A stretch of DNA of 64,000 nucleotides. Origin: Anaerovorax odorimutans. GTDB taxonomy: Bacteria; Bacillota; Clostridia; Peptostreptococcales; JAAYPU01. The stretch is taken from positions 1 through 64,000 of the forward strand of contig JAENZQ010000012.1 of assembly GCA_016841185.1 (NCBI GenBank). Direction: 5' to 3'. The number at the start of each line of letters is the position of its first letter. The stretch's first letter is position 1. Of the stretch, positions 7,946 through 14,399 are shown piece by piece. The notes beneath the pieces are model-generated. The model saw only the letters and a list, made by a program, of their open reading frames with translations, did no database searches and was not told where the DNA came from. A program made the position numbers and the translations under genes.

Positions 7946-8249
7946 AGGAGTGGGACCAGAAGCCGAAACAGAAGTAAACCAAAAAGGCGGTAAGCAATCA
8001 AAAGTCTTATATAGATTTGACTTAGCAGACCCAAAAGCAATGTTTGAAATGTGCAAAGTCTTAAAAGAAGGTGCCGACAAATACGGTGATGATGAAAACT
8101 GGCGACGAATTCCGGTAAGGGAACATTTAAACCACTTATTGATTCATACATACGCTTATCTTGCAGGTGACAGGTCGGACGAACATTTAAGCCATATCAT
8201 GTGTCGAGCAACTTTTGCTCAGGGGGTAGCGTTAGAAAATGACAAATAG
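7929..8249 (+). CDS. dATP/dGTP diphosphohydrolase-like protein (DUF5664)
   Basis: Product of 106 aa matching phage DUF5664: DLADPKAMFEMCKVLKEGADKYG, N-W-R, then R-E-H-L-N-H-L-L-I-H and a final CRATFA helix. These small all-helical proteins resemble the N-terminal domain of MazG-like dATP/dGTP diphosphohydrolases and are thought to shape the dNTP pool during phage replication. Overlaps with both neighbours place it in the replication module. Confidence 0.7.
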   Translation: MTREIKGVGPEAETEVNQKGGKQSKVLYRFDLADPKAMFEMCKVLKEGADKYGDDENWRRIPVREHLNHLLIHTYAYLAGDRSDEHLSHIMCRATFAQGVALENDK

Positions 8250-8565
8250 TAAGCGAAAAGGTGCAGAAGGTGAAAGGGAACTTGTAAGAAAACTTAAGGA
8301 ATTAGGCTTCGATGTAGAACGGACACAACAATATTGTGGCAACACAGGAGAAGCAGCAGACTTACGAGGACTTAAAAAAATACATGTAGAGTGCAAACGT
8401 ACTGAAAAACTTAGTTTATATGATGCAATGGCACAGGCAAAACATGATGCAAATGAAGGTAGTTTACCGGCAGTATTTCACAGACGTAATCGGTGTAACT
8501 GGGTTGTAATAATGGAAATTGAAGATTGGGTGCAACTTTACAGAGAGTTTTTAGACAGCAATTAA
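8239..8565 (+). CDS. Hjc-like Holliday junction resolvase / PD-(D/E)XK nuclease
   Basis: Product of 108 aa. It starts with RKGAEGERELVRKLKELGF, the Glu-bearing first helix of archaeal-type (Hjc) resolvases. AADLRG supplies the Asp and IHVECKRTE the Glu-x-Lys catalytic pair. It is a compact single-domain nuclease of the PD-(D/E)XK fold. Probable role: resolving recombination or replication junctions made by the ERF/NinB module. It is the last gene of the first early row. Confidence 0.75.
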   Translation: MTNSKRKGAEGERELVRKLKELGFDVERTQQYCGNTGEAADLRGLKKIHVECKRTEKLSLYDAMAQAKHDANEGSLPAVFHRRNRCNWVVIMEIEDWVQLYREFLDSN

Positions 8566-8712
8566 ATATTTAGCTAAATATCTAAATATAACCGTCTAAT
8601 TTGCCCTACATTCAATTTTTACATCTTAGGTATATCAAACTATGACTAATCAATAAAAACACCATATACGGTATAAAAACAGGCTAATAACGCTATATAT
8701 AGGGGGATAGAT
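8566..8712 (+). promoter_or_regulatory. AT-rich regulatory gap between two early gene rows
   Basis: A 147-base gap with no gene. It holds a perfect 16-base palindrome at 8566-8581 (ATATTTAGCTAAATAT) and one copy of the long inverted repeat described separately. There is also a possible promoter: TTTACA at 8617-8622, a 17-base spacer, and TATGAC at 8640-8645. The leader ends in AGGGGGATAG before the gene at 8713. Confidence 0.5.
8587..8632 (+). repeat. Copy A of a dispersed inverted repeat (partner at 33505-33550)
   Basis: The core, 8595-8621, matches the reverse complement of 33516-33542 in 26 of 27 bases. Weaker similarity extends on both sides, with TATAA at 8587-8591 on one side and TTAG on the other. 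Both copies lie in gaps between gene rows and are not coding. Confidence 0.75.
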
Positions 8713-8943
8713 ATGGATATCATACAACTTATAACTAAACTGCAAAAGAAAATAAAAAAAAGGATGAGAAATGATGTAAAACGACTATACATAGACTCTG
8801 TGCTTGATAAAACACATTACTTAGTAGAAAATGGGCAGCTTTACATTTTAGCTGAGGACAACGGAATGATGTGTATAGAGTTTGAAGATTTAAAAACCGT
8901 TATTGCTGAAATTGAGGGAATTTATGAAACATATAAGGAGTGA
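8713..8943 (+). CDS. Hypothetical phage protein, 76 aa
   Basis: First gene after the regulatory gap, with AGGGGGATAG as binding site. The N-terminal part is basic (KLQKKIKKRMRNDVKR) and the C-terminal part acidic, so it may be a small nucleic-acid-associated protein. No family is recognised. Confidence 0.6.
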   Translation: MDIIQLITKLQKKIKKRMRNDVKRLYIDSVLDKTHYLVENGQLYILAEDNGMMCIEFEDLKTVIAEIEGIYETYKE

Positions 8944-9358
8944 GGAAATAGAGAGATTAACAAAGAGAACTAAAAACGGGACAGCTTATTTGGCTGTAGC
9001 TGATACTTTGCCTAAAAAAGACCAAGAAATAGAAGGTAGTAAACCAGTATTGGAAGGTATATATGTAATGTTTCAAAAACTTGCAGAATACGAAGATTTA
9101 GAAGAACAAGGATTGCTTATAAGGTTGCCTTGCAAGGTGGGGGAAACAGTTTATACGCAAGATAGTGAATATAAAGTTTATCATATTAGTTTTCATTTAA
9201 ATGGATATGAAGATATTTGCAAAAATTTAAGATTTCATGCTACTGAAAAAACAGGTAAATTAGATGATATTTGGTTTTGGGTAGATGAAATTGGCAAAAC
9301 AGTATTTTTCACCAAAGAAGAAGCAGAACAAGCGTTAAAGGAGAGTGAAACAGAATGA
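8924..9358 (+). CDS. Phage protein with LPCKVGETVY motif, 144 aa
   Basis: ATG at 8924 is chosen because GAGGGAATTT precedes it; the earlier TTG at 8903 has no such site. The protein has an N-terminal helical part ending YEDLEEQG, then RLPCKVGETVYT, a strand pair common in small early phage proteins, and a C-terminal F-F-T-K-E-E-A-E-Q-A-L-K helix. The family is widespread in Firmicute phages; function is unknown. Confidence 0.65.
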   Translation: MKHIRSEEIERLTKRTKNGTAYLAVADTLPKKDQEIEGSKPVLEGIYVMFQKLAEYEDLEEQGLLIRLPCKVGETVYTQDSEYKVYHISFHLNGYEDICKNLRFHATEKTGKLDDIWFWVDEIGKTVFFTKEEAEQALKESETE

Positions 9359-9636
9359 CAAATAAAGAAGCGGTGGAAGTGGTTAGAGAATATATGAGAA
9401 ATGAATACGGAGAAGAAAAAATAAGAGTGGCTAAAAATATGGCAATAGAAGCACTACAACAAGATATAGTTTACTGCTATGAGTGCAAATATAAAAAAGA
9501 AGCAGAAAAAGACACAATGATACTTAACAAAGGTGAATGGTTTTGTAAGAAAAATAACATGACTGCTACATTGACTGGTGAAGATTATTGCTCTTACGGA
9601 GAAAGAAAAGAAAGTGAGGAAATAGATAATGAATAA
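9355..9636 (+). CDS. Hypothetical phage protein with CxxC, 93 aa
   Basis: The first half has a helical K-E-A-V-E-V-V-R-E-Y pattern ending in NMAIEALQQD. Then YCYECKYKKEAE and later WFCKKN and DYCSYG supply four or five cysteines, a probable zinc-binding half. This composite of helical front and Cys-rich tail is common in phage proteins near ssb. Four-base overlap with the gene before it and eight with ssb. Confidence 0.65.
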   Translation: MTNKEAVEVVREYMRNEYGEEKIRVAKNMAIEALQQDIVYCYECKYKKEAEKDTMILNKGEWFCKKNNMTATLTGEDYCSYGERKESEEIDNE

Positions 9637-10030
9637 CATAACACTTATCGGTAATCTAACCAAAAATGCAGAAAATAGAATGATCAATGACGGAGAAACT
9701 AACGTAATCAAGTTTAGTTTAGCAGTACAAAGAGACTTTCAAAAAGACAAAGCAGATTTTTTTACAGTAGTTTATTTTACCAAGTCAGAAAAAATGCTAT
9801 CTCTTTGCCAAGACAAGCTAAAAAAAGGCTTTAAAGTGGCGGTGTCTGGACGCTTGCAAAACAATAATTACGAAACACAATCCGGAGAGAAACGATATAC
9901 AACAGAAATTATTGCAGACAAAGTTGAATTTTTAGAGCCTAAAGGACAAGTAAAACAGGCAACAGACAGTTCAGGCAACGAAATTAAGGGATTCCAGGCG
10001 TTAGAAGATGACGACGAAATACCGTTTTAA
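9629..10030 (+). CDS. ssb: Single-stranded DNA-binding protein
   Basis: Product of 133 aa with one OB fold. It starts NNITLIGNLTKNAE, with FSLAVQRDF, GFKVAVSGRLQ and ending in the acidic DDDEIPF tip that binds partner proteins. Length and motifs are standard for phage SSB. It works with the ERF and NinB-like proteins on single strands. Confidence 0.92.
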   Translation: MNNITLIGNLTKNAENRMINDGETNVIKFSLAVQRDFQKDKADFFTVVYFTKSEKMLSLCQDKLKKGFKVAVSGRLQNNNYETQSGEKRYTTEIIADKVEFLEPKGQVKQATDSSGNEIKGFQALEDDDEIPF

Positions 10031-10042
10031 AGGAGGGGGACA

Positions 10043-10111
10043 GTGAACATTTATTTATTGAAATTGCCGAAACATGGGCAGATATCAGAACTTAACGGGG
10101 CAGAACGTTGA
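10043..10111 (+). CDS. Possible leader peptide, 22 aa
   Basis: GTG at 10043 follows AAAGGAGGGGG, one of the strongest binding sites in the prophage. The frame ends after 22 codons at TGA 10109-10111, just before a GC-rich hairpin (10141-10166). It could be a micropeptide or a regulatory leader for the gene at 10180. It is too short to judge by composition. Confidence 0.35.
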   Translation: MNIYLLKLPKHGQISELNGAER

Positions 10112-10140
10112 GAAATATATACTTATTTAGATGTAATAAT

Positions 10141-10166
10141 GGCGTGGTAGTCTGTCATACCGCGCC
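10141..10166 (+). promoter_or_regulatory. GC-rich RNA hairpin before a start codon
   Basis: GGCGTGGTA at 10141-10149 pairs with TACCGCGCC at 10158-10166 (nine pairs, one T-G) around an eight-base loop. It lies four bases before the GAGGAGGG region that serves the ATG at 10180. No T run follows, so it is not a terminator. It may control translation. Confidence 0.5.
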
Positions 10167-10179
10167 GAGGAGGGATAAT

Positions 10180-10446
10180 ATGAAAACTATATTAGTAATT
10201 CAAGAAAATAAGCAACAAGTAGTGTTAACACCTGAAAACGACTACGAAAAGAATATATTAAAACTTATCGAATCTCAAAAAGTTAAAACGACAATGAAAG
10301 TTGGAAAATTTTCAGATTGTCAAGGAGGCTGGATAAGATACTACGATTTTGATGATAGATTCAATCAAAACAAATTTGATTCATTAATGGTTGTATTAGA
10401 AAACGATAAAGAACCAAGTAAAGCAATACCTGTAGATATGGGGTGA
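10180..10446 (+). CDS. Hypothetical phage protein, 88 aa
   Basis: ATG at 10180 follows AGGAGGG directly after the hairpin; the frame also extends upstream to a TTG at 10108. Mixed alpha/beta product (KTILVIQENKQQVVL, GGWIRYYDFDD). No family is recognised. If the upstream TTG were used, the hairpin would lie inside the gene. Confidence 0.55.
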   Translation: MKTILVIQENKQQVVLTPENDYEKNILKLIESQKVKTTMKVGKFSDCQGGWIRYYDFDDRFNQNKFDSLMVVLENDKEPSKAIPVDMG

Positions 10447-10451
10447 GAATA

Positions 10452-10745
10452 TTGGATAAACGCTTATTTAATTATTCAATAACAGGCAGTGAATTTAAAC
10501 AGATACTTAAAAACGAAAAAGAAAAAACTTATAAAGAATATAAAAAGCATGAACAAAATGTAGATAGACTTATAAAAAACATTAAAAACGACAAAAAAGC
10601 AACAAATATTGATAAACAAATAAAAAATTTAAAATGGATAATTGACTGTCACAATGAAAAAGTAGTTAAAACGATTAAAAATATTGATTATTTAATTAGA
10701 GACATAGAAGATAAAAAATATTACACAGTCAAAGTATTTGAATAG
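10452..10745 (+). CDS. Coiled, Lys-rich phage protein, 97 aa
   Basis: TTG at 10452 is preferred because the GGGGTGA before it acts as binding site; an in-frame GTG lies at 10443 inside that site. Almost the whole product is a charged helix rich in Lys and Asn. No family is recognised. Confidence 0.55.
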   Translation: MDKRLFNYSITGSEFKQILKNEKEKTYKEYKKHEQNVDRLIKNIKNDKKATNIDKQIKNLKWIIDCHNEKVVKTIKNIDYLIRDIEDKKYYTVKVFE

Positions 10746-10758
10746 TAAGGGTGAGAAT

Positions 10759-11070
10759 ATGAATGCTGAAGAAACATACAAAAAAAACAAAATATTGACT
10801 TTTGGATTAATCAATAAATACAAAAAACATTGGCTATATAGACCGAATATGAACACTCACATGAAACAGTTAAATTTGATAAAAACACTTGAGCACTATC
10901 AAGAAGTTATAGAAAATATGGCTCAATTTATATTGAAACATGATATCGATGAAGAGATTTGTAAAAAAGTTGAGTGTTCAGGAGAATGTCTAAGTTGTGT
11001 ATCTAAATATTTTGGAATGAAATTTGAGGAAAACGAAAATGAAACAACATATAACCGAAAAAGAACTTGA
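10759..11070 (+). CDS. Hypothetical phage protein with C-terminal cysteines, 103 aa
   Basis: ATG at 10759 follows AAGGGTGAG. The C-terminal part contains C-K-K-V-E-C-S-G-E-C-L-S-C, a dense cysteine pattern that may bind a metal. The last 32 bases overlap the next gene in another frame. No family is recognised. Confidence 0.55.
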   Translation: MNAEETYKKNKILTFGLINKYKKHWLYRPNMNTHMKQLNLIKTLEHYQEVIENMAQFILKHDIDEEICKKVECSGECLSCVSKYFGMKFEENENETTYNRKRT

Positions 11071-11350
11071 AAAGTTTTGTGAGGAAAACGAAAATGAAGC
11101 AACAAAATTAATAAAAATAATAAGTAAAGATATAGATTTTATACCTTTAGGCACAGAAAATCTAATTTTTGCAGAAAAAGTAAATATAGGTAAAATGATA
11201 GAGATATTAGAACAAGACAATAAGTTATTAGATATTACAAATACATATCATCCAAAACATGCTGGTTGGGGCATTATCATTAACGGGAAAGAGATAAAAA
11301 GCCAAGAACTCTGTGATGCACTTTGGGAAGCAGTTAAAACAATATTATAA
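11039..11350 (+). CDS. Hypothetical phage protein, 103 aa
   Basis: ATG at 11039 follows TGAGGAAAA; an in-frame TTG at 11024 is less likely. A 24-base stretch covering this start (11025-11048) is repeated with one change at 11080-11103 inside the gene. The product has an acidic front helix and a GWGIIINGKEIKS strand pair. No family is recognised. Confidence 0.55.
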   Translation: MKQHITEKELEKFCEENENEATKLIKIISKDIDFIPLGTENLIFAEKVNIGKMIEILEQDNKLLDITNTYHPKHAGWGIIINGKEIKSQELCDALWEAVKTIL

Positions 11351-11362
11351 GGGGGTAATTGA

Positions 11363-11692
11363 TTGATAGATAAAATATCAGATAAAGGTATAGAAGAATT
11401 ATATATAGCAATTTTTAAACAAGCATTACATGATGATTTAATAACAGAAACAAATAAATTTATTACAAAATCAACATATGAAATTGATAGTATAAAAGGT
11501 CATACAGACAAAAGGAGACTTAAAAAGATTTATAACGATAATTACAAAACTAAGCTTGTGAACTTAATCAAGCAAAGAATTTACAACGAAACCTTATCAT
11601 GGCCGGAAAAAAATAGAAACAAAGAAAAAGAATATAAAACAAATTTTAATAACCTAGTTAACTTATTTGTTCAAGAATATTTAAAGGGGTGA
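11363..11692 (+). CDS. Hypothetical phage protein, 109 aa
   Basis: TTG start at 11363 after AAGGGGGTAATTGA. All-helical, strongly basic product. Its position right before the DUF1492 regulator recurs in Firmicute phages, but no family is recognised. Confidence 0.55.
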   Translation: MIDKISDKGIEELYIAIFKQALHDDLITETNKFITKSTYEIDSIKGHTDKRRLKKIYNDNYKTKLVNLIKQRIYNETLSWPEKNRNKEKEYKTNFNNLVNLFVQEYLKG

Positions 11693-11696
11693 TTGA

Positions 11697-12107
11697 TTGA
11701 ACAACAGAGATAAAATAAACTATCTCAAACAATATAAGCGTTTAGATGAACGTATAGATAGATTACTCGAAGAAAAAGAAAAATGGAGAACAAGAGCAGA
11801 AAAAATGTCTCCAACAATAAGCGATATGCCACATGGGGGAAACGGAGAAAATCAAATTGAAAACGCAATATGCAAAATGTTAGATTGTGATCGAGAAGCT
11901 ACTAAAGATATAGACAAGCTGGTTGACTTAGGACGAGAAATTAAAAGTCATATAGAAAAGATGGAAGATGAAACATTGCAGCTACTTCTTTTATATCGGT
12001 ATATAGATGGACACACTTTTGAAGAAATAGCAGTAAAAATGAATTACTCATGGCGACAAGTACACAGACTACATAGTGATGCACTTATGGAATTCAAGAT
12101 GTCATAG
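11697..12107 (+). CDS. ArpU/RinA-like late transcription regulator (DUF1492)
   Basis: TTG start at 11697 after AAAGGGGTGATT. The 136-residue product has a front coiled coil, a conserved MPHGG turn (about residues 43-47), and a C-terminal helix-turn-helix (L-L-Y-R-Y-I-D-G-H-T-F-E-E-I-A-V-K-M-N-Y-S-W-R-Q-V-H-R-L-H) like sigma region 4. These proteins act just before the packaging genes and turn on late transcription. A terminator follows at 12147. Confidence 0.8.
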   Translation: MNNRDKINYLKQYKRLDERIDRLLEEKEKWRTRAEKMSPTISDMPHGGNGENQIENAICKMLDCDREATKDIDKLVDLGREIKSHIEKMEDETLQLLLLYRYIDGHTFEEIAVKMNYSWRQVHRLHSDALMEFKMS

Positions 12108-12146
12108 AATGTCATATTGCAAAAGTGATAATATATAACTGTAGAG

Positions 12147-12181
12147 ATAGGCATTAATCCCCTGATGCCTATTTTTATTTT
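12147..12181 (+). terminator. Terminator after the late regulator
   Basis: ATAGGCAT at 12147-12154 pairs with ATGCCTAT at 12165-12172, followed by a T-rich run to 12181. It closes the early transcript. Confidence 0.8.
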
Positions 12182-12189
12182 TGGGAGTG

Positions 12190-12288
12190 CAGCTAAAAGC
12201 CTGATTGTGTAATGCAATCTTAAATGGATGGGCTTGTTAGTTGTGGGGTGCGGTGCTGCTTATATAACGCACGTGGGATGATGCAGCA
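12190..12288 (+). other. Strongly structured noncoding element before the packaging genes
   Basis: Bases 12190-12201 pair with 12231-12243 through twelve pairs and one bulged base, enclosing a GATTG/CAATC hairpin (12203-12207 with 12215-12219). Next, GTGCG (12248-12252) pairs with CGCAC (12268-12272), and TGCTGC (12254-12259) can instead pair with GCAGCA (12283-12288). The stretch is richer in G than its surroundings and has no reading frame. Position between late regulator and terminase suggests a packaging site (cos or pac) or a structured RNA. Which one is not settled by the sequence. Confidence 0.55.
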
Positions 12289-12305
12289 AAAAGGGAGTGA
12301 AGTGT

Positions 12306-12455
12306 ATGAAGTGGGGATATCAAGGCATGACAAAGGCCGAAACAAGAAAAGCACGCAATGATTATAGAGAAAAAGAAGAGTATAAAAATCAAATAGAAGA
12401 ACACTTCAAAACAGAAAATGACAAGCTAAACGAAATATATAAGCGTAAAAAGTAA
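12306..12455 (+). CDS. Small basic phage protein, 49 aa
   Basis: ATG at 12306 after AAAGGGAGTGAAG. Highly charged helical product (YREKEEYKNQIEEHF, ending YKRKK). It sits between the structured element and a divergent cassette. No family is recognised. Confidence 0.5.
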   Translation: MKWGYQGMTKAETRKARNDYREKEEYKNQIEEHFKTENDKLNEIYKRKK

Positions 12456-12479
12456 ATTTTAAAGCTCTAATTAAGCCTA

Positions 12480-12510
12480 AAAAAGAGAGCTTACTTGCTC
12501 TCTCTTAATT
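12480..12510. terminator. Bidirectional terminator between convergent genes
   Basis: AGAGAGC at 12484-12490 pairs with GCTCTCT at 12497-12503. A runs lie on the left and T-rich bases on the right, so it can stop transcription from both sides. It ends the minus-strand cassette. Confidence 0.75.
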
Positions 12511-12853
12511 TGTTGAGATATTTACGGAGCAGTTCATTTTCTTTATCTGTAATATAAAAACTTTGACGTTTGCGTCCAGTCGGTTTACGACCAGCGCCTT
12601 GACGAACACCGCCCCAAGTTGGGAGTTGTTCCCACCGCTCATTAATTATCGATGGTTCGTCATTTTCAACAGGCTCAACTTCTGTGACATAAGCGATTTT
12701 AGATAGCTCCCTATTTTCGTCTTTGTTCCATTTTGTAAATATTGTGTATTGTGTTTTATTTGATCCATCTTCTGTTTCTTTGTAGTTATTTTGTAGCAAT
12801 ATTTTTCTACCCTCCGACAATGTTTTGTTTTTTATTTTATCAAACATTTTCAA
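12491..12853 (-). CDS. Minus-strand phage protein with GGVRQGAGRKP motif, 120 aa
   Basis: The C-terminal part has W-G-G-V-R-Q-G-A-G-R-K-P-T-G-R-K-R followed by SFYITDKENELLRKYLNKL. This Gly/Arg signature and helix occur in small DNA-associated proteins of phages and plasmids, where the tail resembles a ribbon-helix-helix. The front part is a separate beta-rich domain. It is the second gene of a divergent two-gene cassette, 18 bases after its partner. It may repress the cassette promoter; this is inferred from the motif and the palindrome there. Confidence 0.65.
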   Translation of the reverse strand: MKMFDKIKNKTLSEGRKILLQNNYKETEDGSNKTQYTIFTKWNKDENRELSKIAYVTEVEPVENDEPSIINERWEQLPTWGGVRQGAGRKPTGRKRQSFYITDKENELLRKYLNKLRESK

Positions 12854-12871
12854 ACCCCCTTTTTAAAAAAT

Positions 12872-13261
12872 TTATCTTAAAGATTTTCTTTTAAGATTAT
12901 TTTTTATAGTCTCTAAATTGTCATAAACTTTAGAGTAAGCAACAACAGCTTCTGTACTGTTATTTAATGCTTCACGTATTTTACCTTGATTAGCAAACAC
13001 TACATTAGTTATTTTTAAGATTTCTTCTGCATCATATTTAGATAGTATCCGATTAATTTGTTCAATATCAATATTCAACATAGTTTTTTCAGCATCTTCA
13101 CTAATTTTAGCGAGTTCATCTTTGTATACGTGTATTTGTTCGTTGTTAATATAAATACGAACTAAATTTTCATCATTATTAATTTTTGGAGAATAAGTTT
13201 TACTGTTCCATTCGCCAGTAAATTCTTCACCTTTCCAATTTTTAATAGTTATATTTTTCAT
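12872..13261 (-). CDS. Minus-strand phage protein, 129 aa
   Basis: First gene of the divergent cassette, starting 50 bases after its promoter's -10. A binding site (CAGGAGATTAAT) precedes ATG. The front half is beta-rich (ITIKNWKGEEFTGEWNSKT) and the back half helical. No family is recognised. Being alone with its partner under a private promoter in an otherwise + strand prophage, it may be expressed in the lysogen. Confidence 0.6.
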   Translation of the reverse strand: MKNITIKNWKGEEFTGEWNSKTYSPKINNDENLVRIYINNEQIHVYKDELAKISEDAEKTMLNIDIEQINRILSKYDAEEILKITNVVFANQGKIREALNNSTEAVVAYSKVYDNLETIKNNLKRKSLR

Positions 13262-13307
13262 ATTAATCTCCTGAGTTTTAAGCCCTTCCGGCTGTTATCT
13301 TGATTTA

Positions 13308-13336
13308 ATGATAACATAATCAAATTTGATTGTCAA
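13308..13336 (-). promoter_or_regulatory. Promoter and palindromic operator of the divergent cassette
   Basis: On the minus strand, TTGACA (13336-13331) and TATCAT (13313-13308) are 17 bases apart. The spacer contains a perfect 14-base palindrome, AATCAAATTTGATT, at 13318-13331, where a bound protein would block RNA polymerase. Confidence 0.75.
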
Positions 13337-13423
13337 CACCTAAAATCAAAATAATTTAAAAATATTTTCAAAATCTCTAAAACGTTGAAATTTCAATATT
13401 AAAAAGGAAGTGGGGGAATAAAA

Positions 13424-13595
13424 ATAGATAAAAAAAAGATTAAATGTAAATGCGGTAATGACAAATTTAAGATTATGCACATACAAGGTCAAAGAGACAA
13501 GCACAGTTATAAAACAGCGTATATGCTATTCACTGATATATGAATGCATAGAAGAACAAGACTATCAAAAAGCATATTTTAATCCGAGGAAGTGA
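13424..13595 (+). pseudogene. Probable broken zinc-ribbon gene
   Basis: After a good binding site (AAAGGAAGTGGGGG), a frame from ATA at 13424 reads DKKKIKCKCGNDKFKIMH and stops at TGA 13541. A second frame carries on at once with CIEEQDYQKAYFNPRK to TGA 13593. No standard start codon is in place for the first frame. A lost start and a one-base shift fit a decayed small zinc-ribbon protein. A sequencing error or an unusual start remains possible. Confidence 0.45.
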
Positions 13596-13601
13596 AACAA
13601 C

Positions 13602-14060
13602 ATGGCAAGAGGAAAGAAAACAAGTGACCAAAAAAAAGAAGAAGTTAAAGCAGTACTATATATAAATCCTAATGCCACAGGTAAAGAAATAGCACAAATA
13701 ACTAAACTACCAGAAAGAACAGCATACGATCTAAGAGATAAAGTTATTAATGAAGATGCAGATACTTTTGCAGCACTCCGCAATAAGAAAAAAGAAGAGT
13801 TTATAGACGAAGCCTGGAATGTAGTGACAAAGATCATGCTAACAGCAGACAAGAAGATAGACATGCTACTCAGAGACCCTGAGAGCCTTTCTAAAGCTAA
13901 TATAAGAGACATAGCCATAGCCTTAGGCACGATCTACGACAAGCAAGCCTTAGCAGCAGGAGAGCCTACAAATATCACTGAGAGACAAGAGCCTGTGCAG
14001 GAGCTTATCCGTAAACTTGAGACAAAAATGCAAGAATACAAAAAACTCACATCCAACTAA
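13602..14060 (+). CDS. Terminase small subunit (probable)
   Basis: Product of 152 aa with an N-terminal helix-turn-helix (NPNATGKEIAQITKLPERTAYDLRD), a middle helical oligomerisation part and a C-terminal tail ending KLETKMQEYKKL. This is the general layout of small terminases, which recognise the packaging site and recruit the large subunit. Position before the large subunit fits, though five small genes intervene. Family identity is by layout and position, not by a strong motif. Confidence 0.65.
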   Translation: MARGKKTSDQKKEEVKAVLYINPNATGKEIAQITKLPERTAYDLRDKVINEDADTFAALRNKKKEEFIDEAWNVVTKIMLTADKKIDMLLRDPESLSKANIRDIAIALGTIYDKQALAAGEPTNITERQEPVQELIRKLETKMQEYKKLTSN

Positions 14061-14189
14061 CTATTCCCACAACATACATTTAGGGAATAGTTAAAAAGAG
14101 ATGAGTAATTGCAACACTCACAGCGTACGAAAATCAAAGACCCTTTTTGATATTCATTCTATCATGCATAACTATACACTATATCCCAA

Positions 14190-14222
14190 TTTATACATAG
14201 TTTATACACAGTTTATACATTA
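14190..14222 (+). repeat. Three tandem 11-bp repeats
   Basis: TTTATACATAG, TTTATACACAG and TTTATACATTA follow each other without gaps at 14190, 14201 and 14212. The period of one helix turn suggests protein binding on one face of the DNA. Confidence 0.7.
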
Positions 14223-14317
14223 TTCACTACAAAAAACACACCCCCGGGGTAGGTCTCTTTGATGGGGGGTAGGGGTATAGATATATCCACACCACACCTC
14301 GACGATAACAAATGGCT

Positions 14318-14372
14318 TTGCATTATATGTATTACATAGTATAATAATAGTATATACATAGTACAATACTAT
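14318..14372 (+). promoter_or_regulatory. Promoter with overlapping ATAGTAT-type operator
   Basis: TTGCAT at 14318-14323, a 16-base spacer and TATAAT at 14340-14345 form a good promoter. From 14335 to 14372 the unit CATAGTAT recurs, ending in its inverted copy ATACTATG, so the -10 region is covered by likely operator half-sites. Confidence 0.65.
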
Positions 14373-14399
14373 GATAAAACTATGAAAGGATATGATGTA

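Larger units (their letters stand above)
14061..14399 (+). promoter_or_regulatory. Noncoding gap with iterons, GC-rich patch and operator
   Basis: A 339-base gap without a credible gene. It holds three tandem 11-base repeats (14190-14222), a GC-rich patch with CCCCCGGGG near 14241-14249 and a GGGG-rich stretch after it, and a promoter with nested palindromes (14318-14372) in front of a ribbon-helix-helix gene. Confidence 0.5.

Noticed and set aside
12190-12288. A tRNA or tmRNA gene in the structured element
   Set aside because: The arms do not fit a cloverleaf: no acceptor-length stem ending in CCA, no T-loop GTTCRA. I found no tRNA elsewhere in the window either.
14190-14222. CRISPR array
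   Set aside because: The repeats are 11 bases and have no spacers; no cas genes are present in the window.
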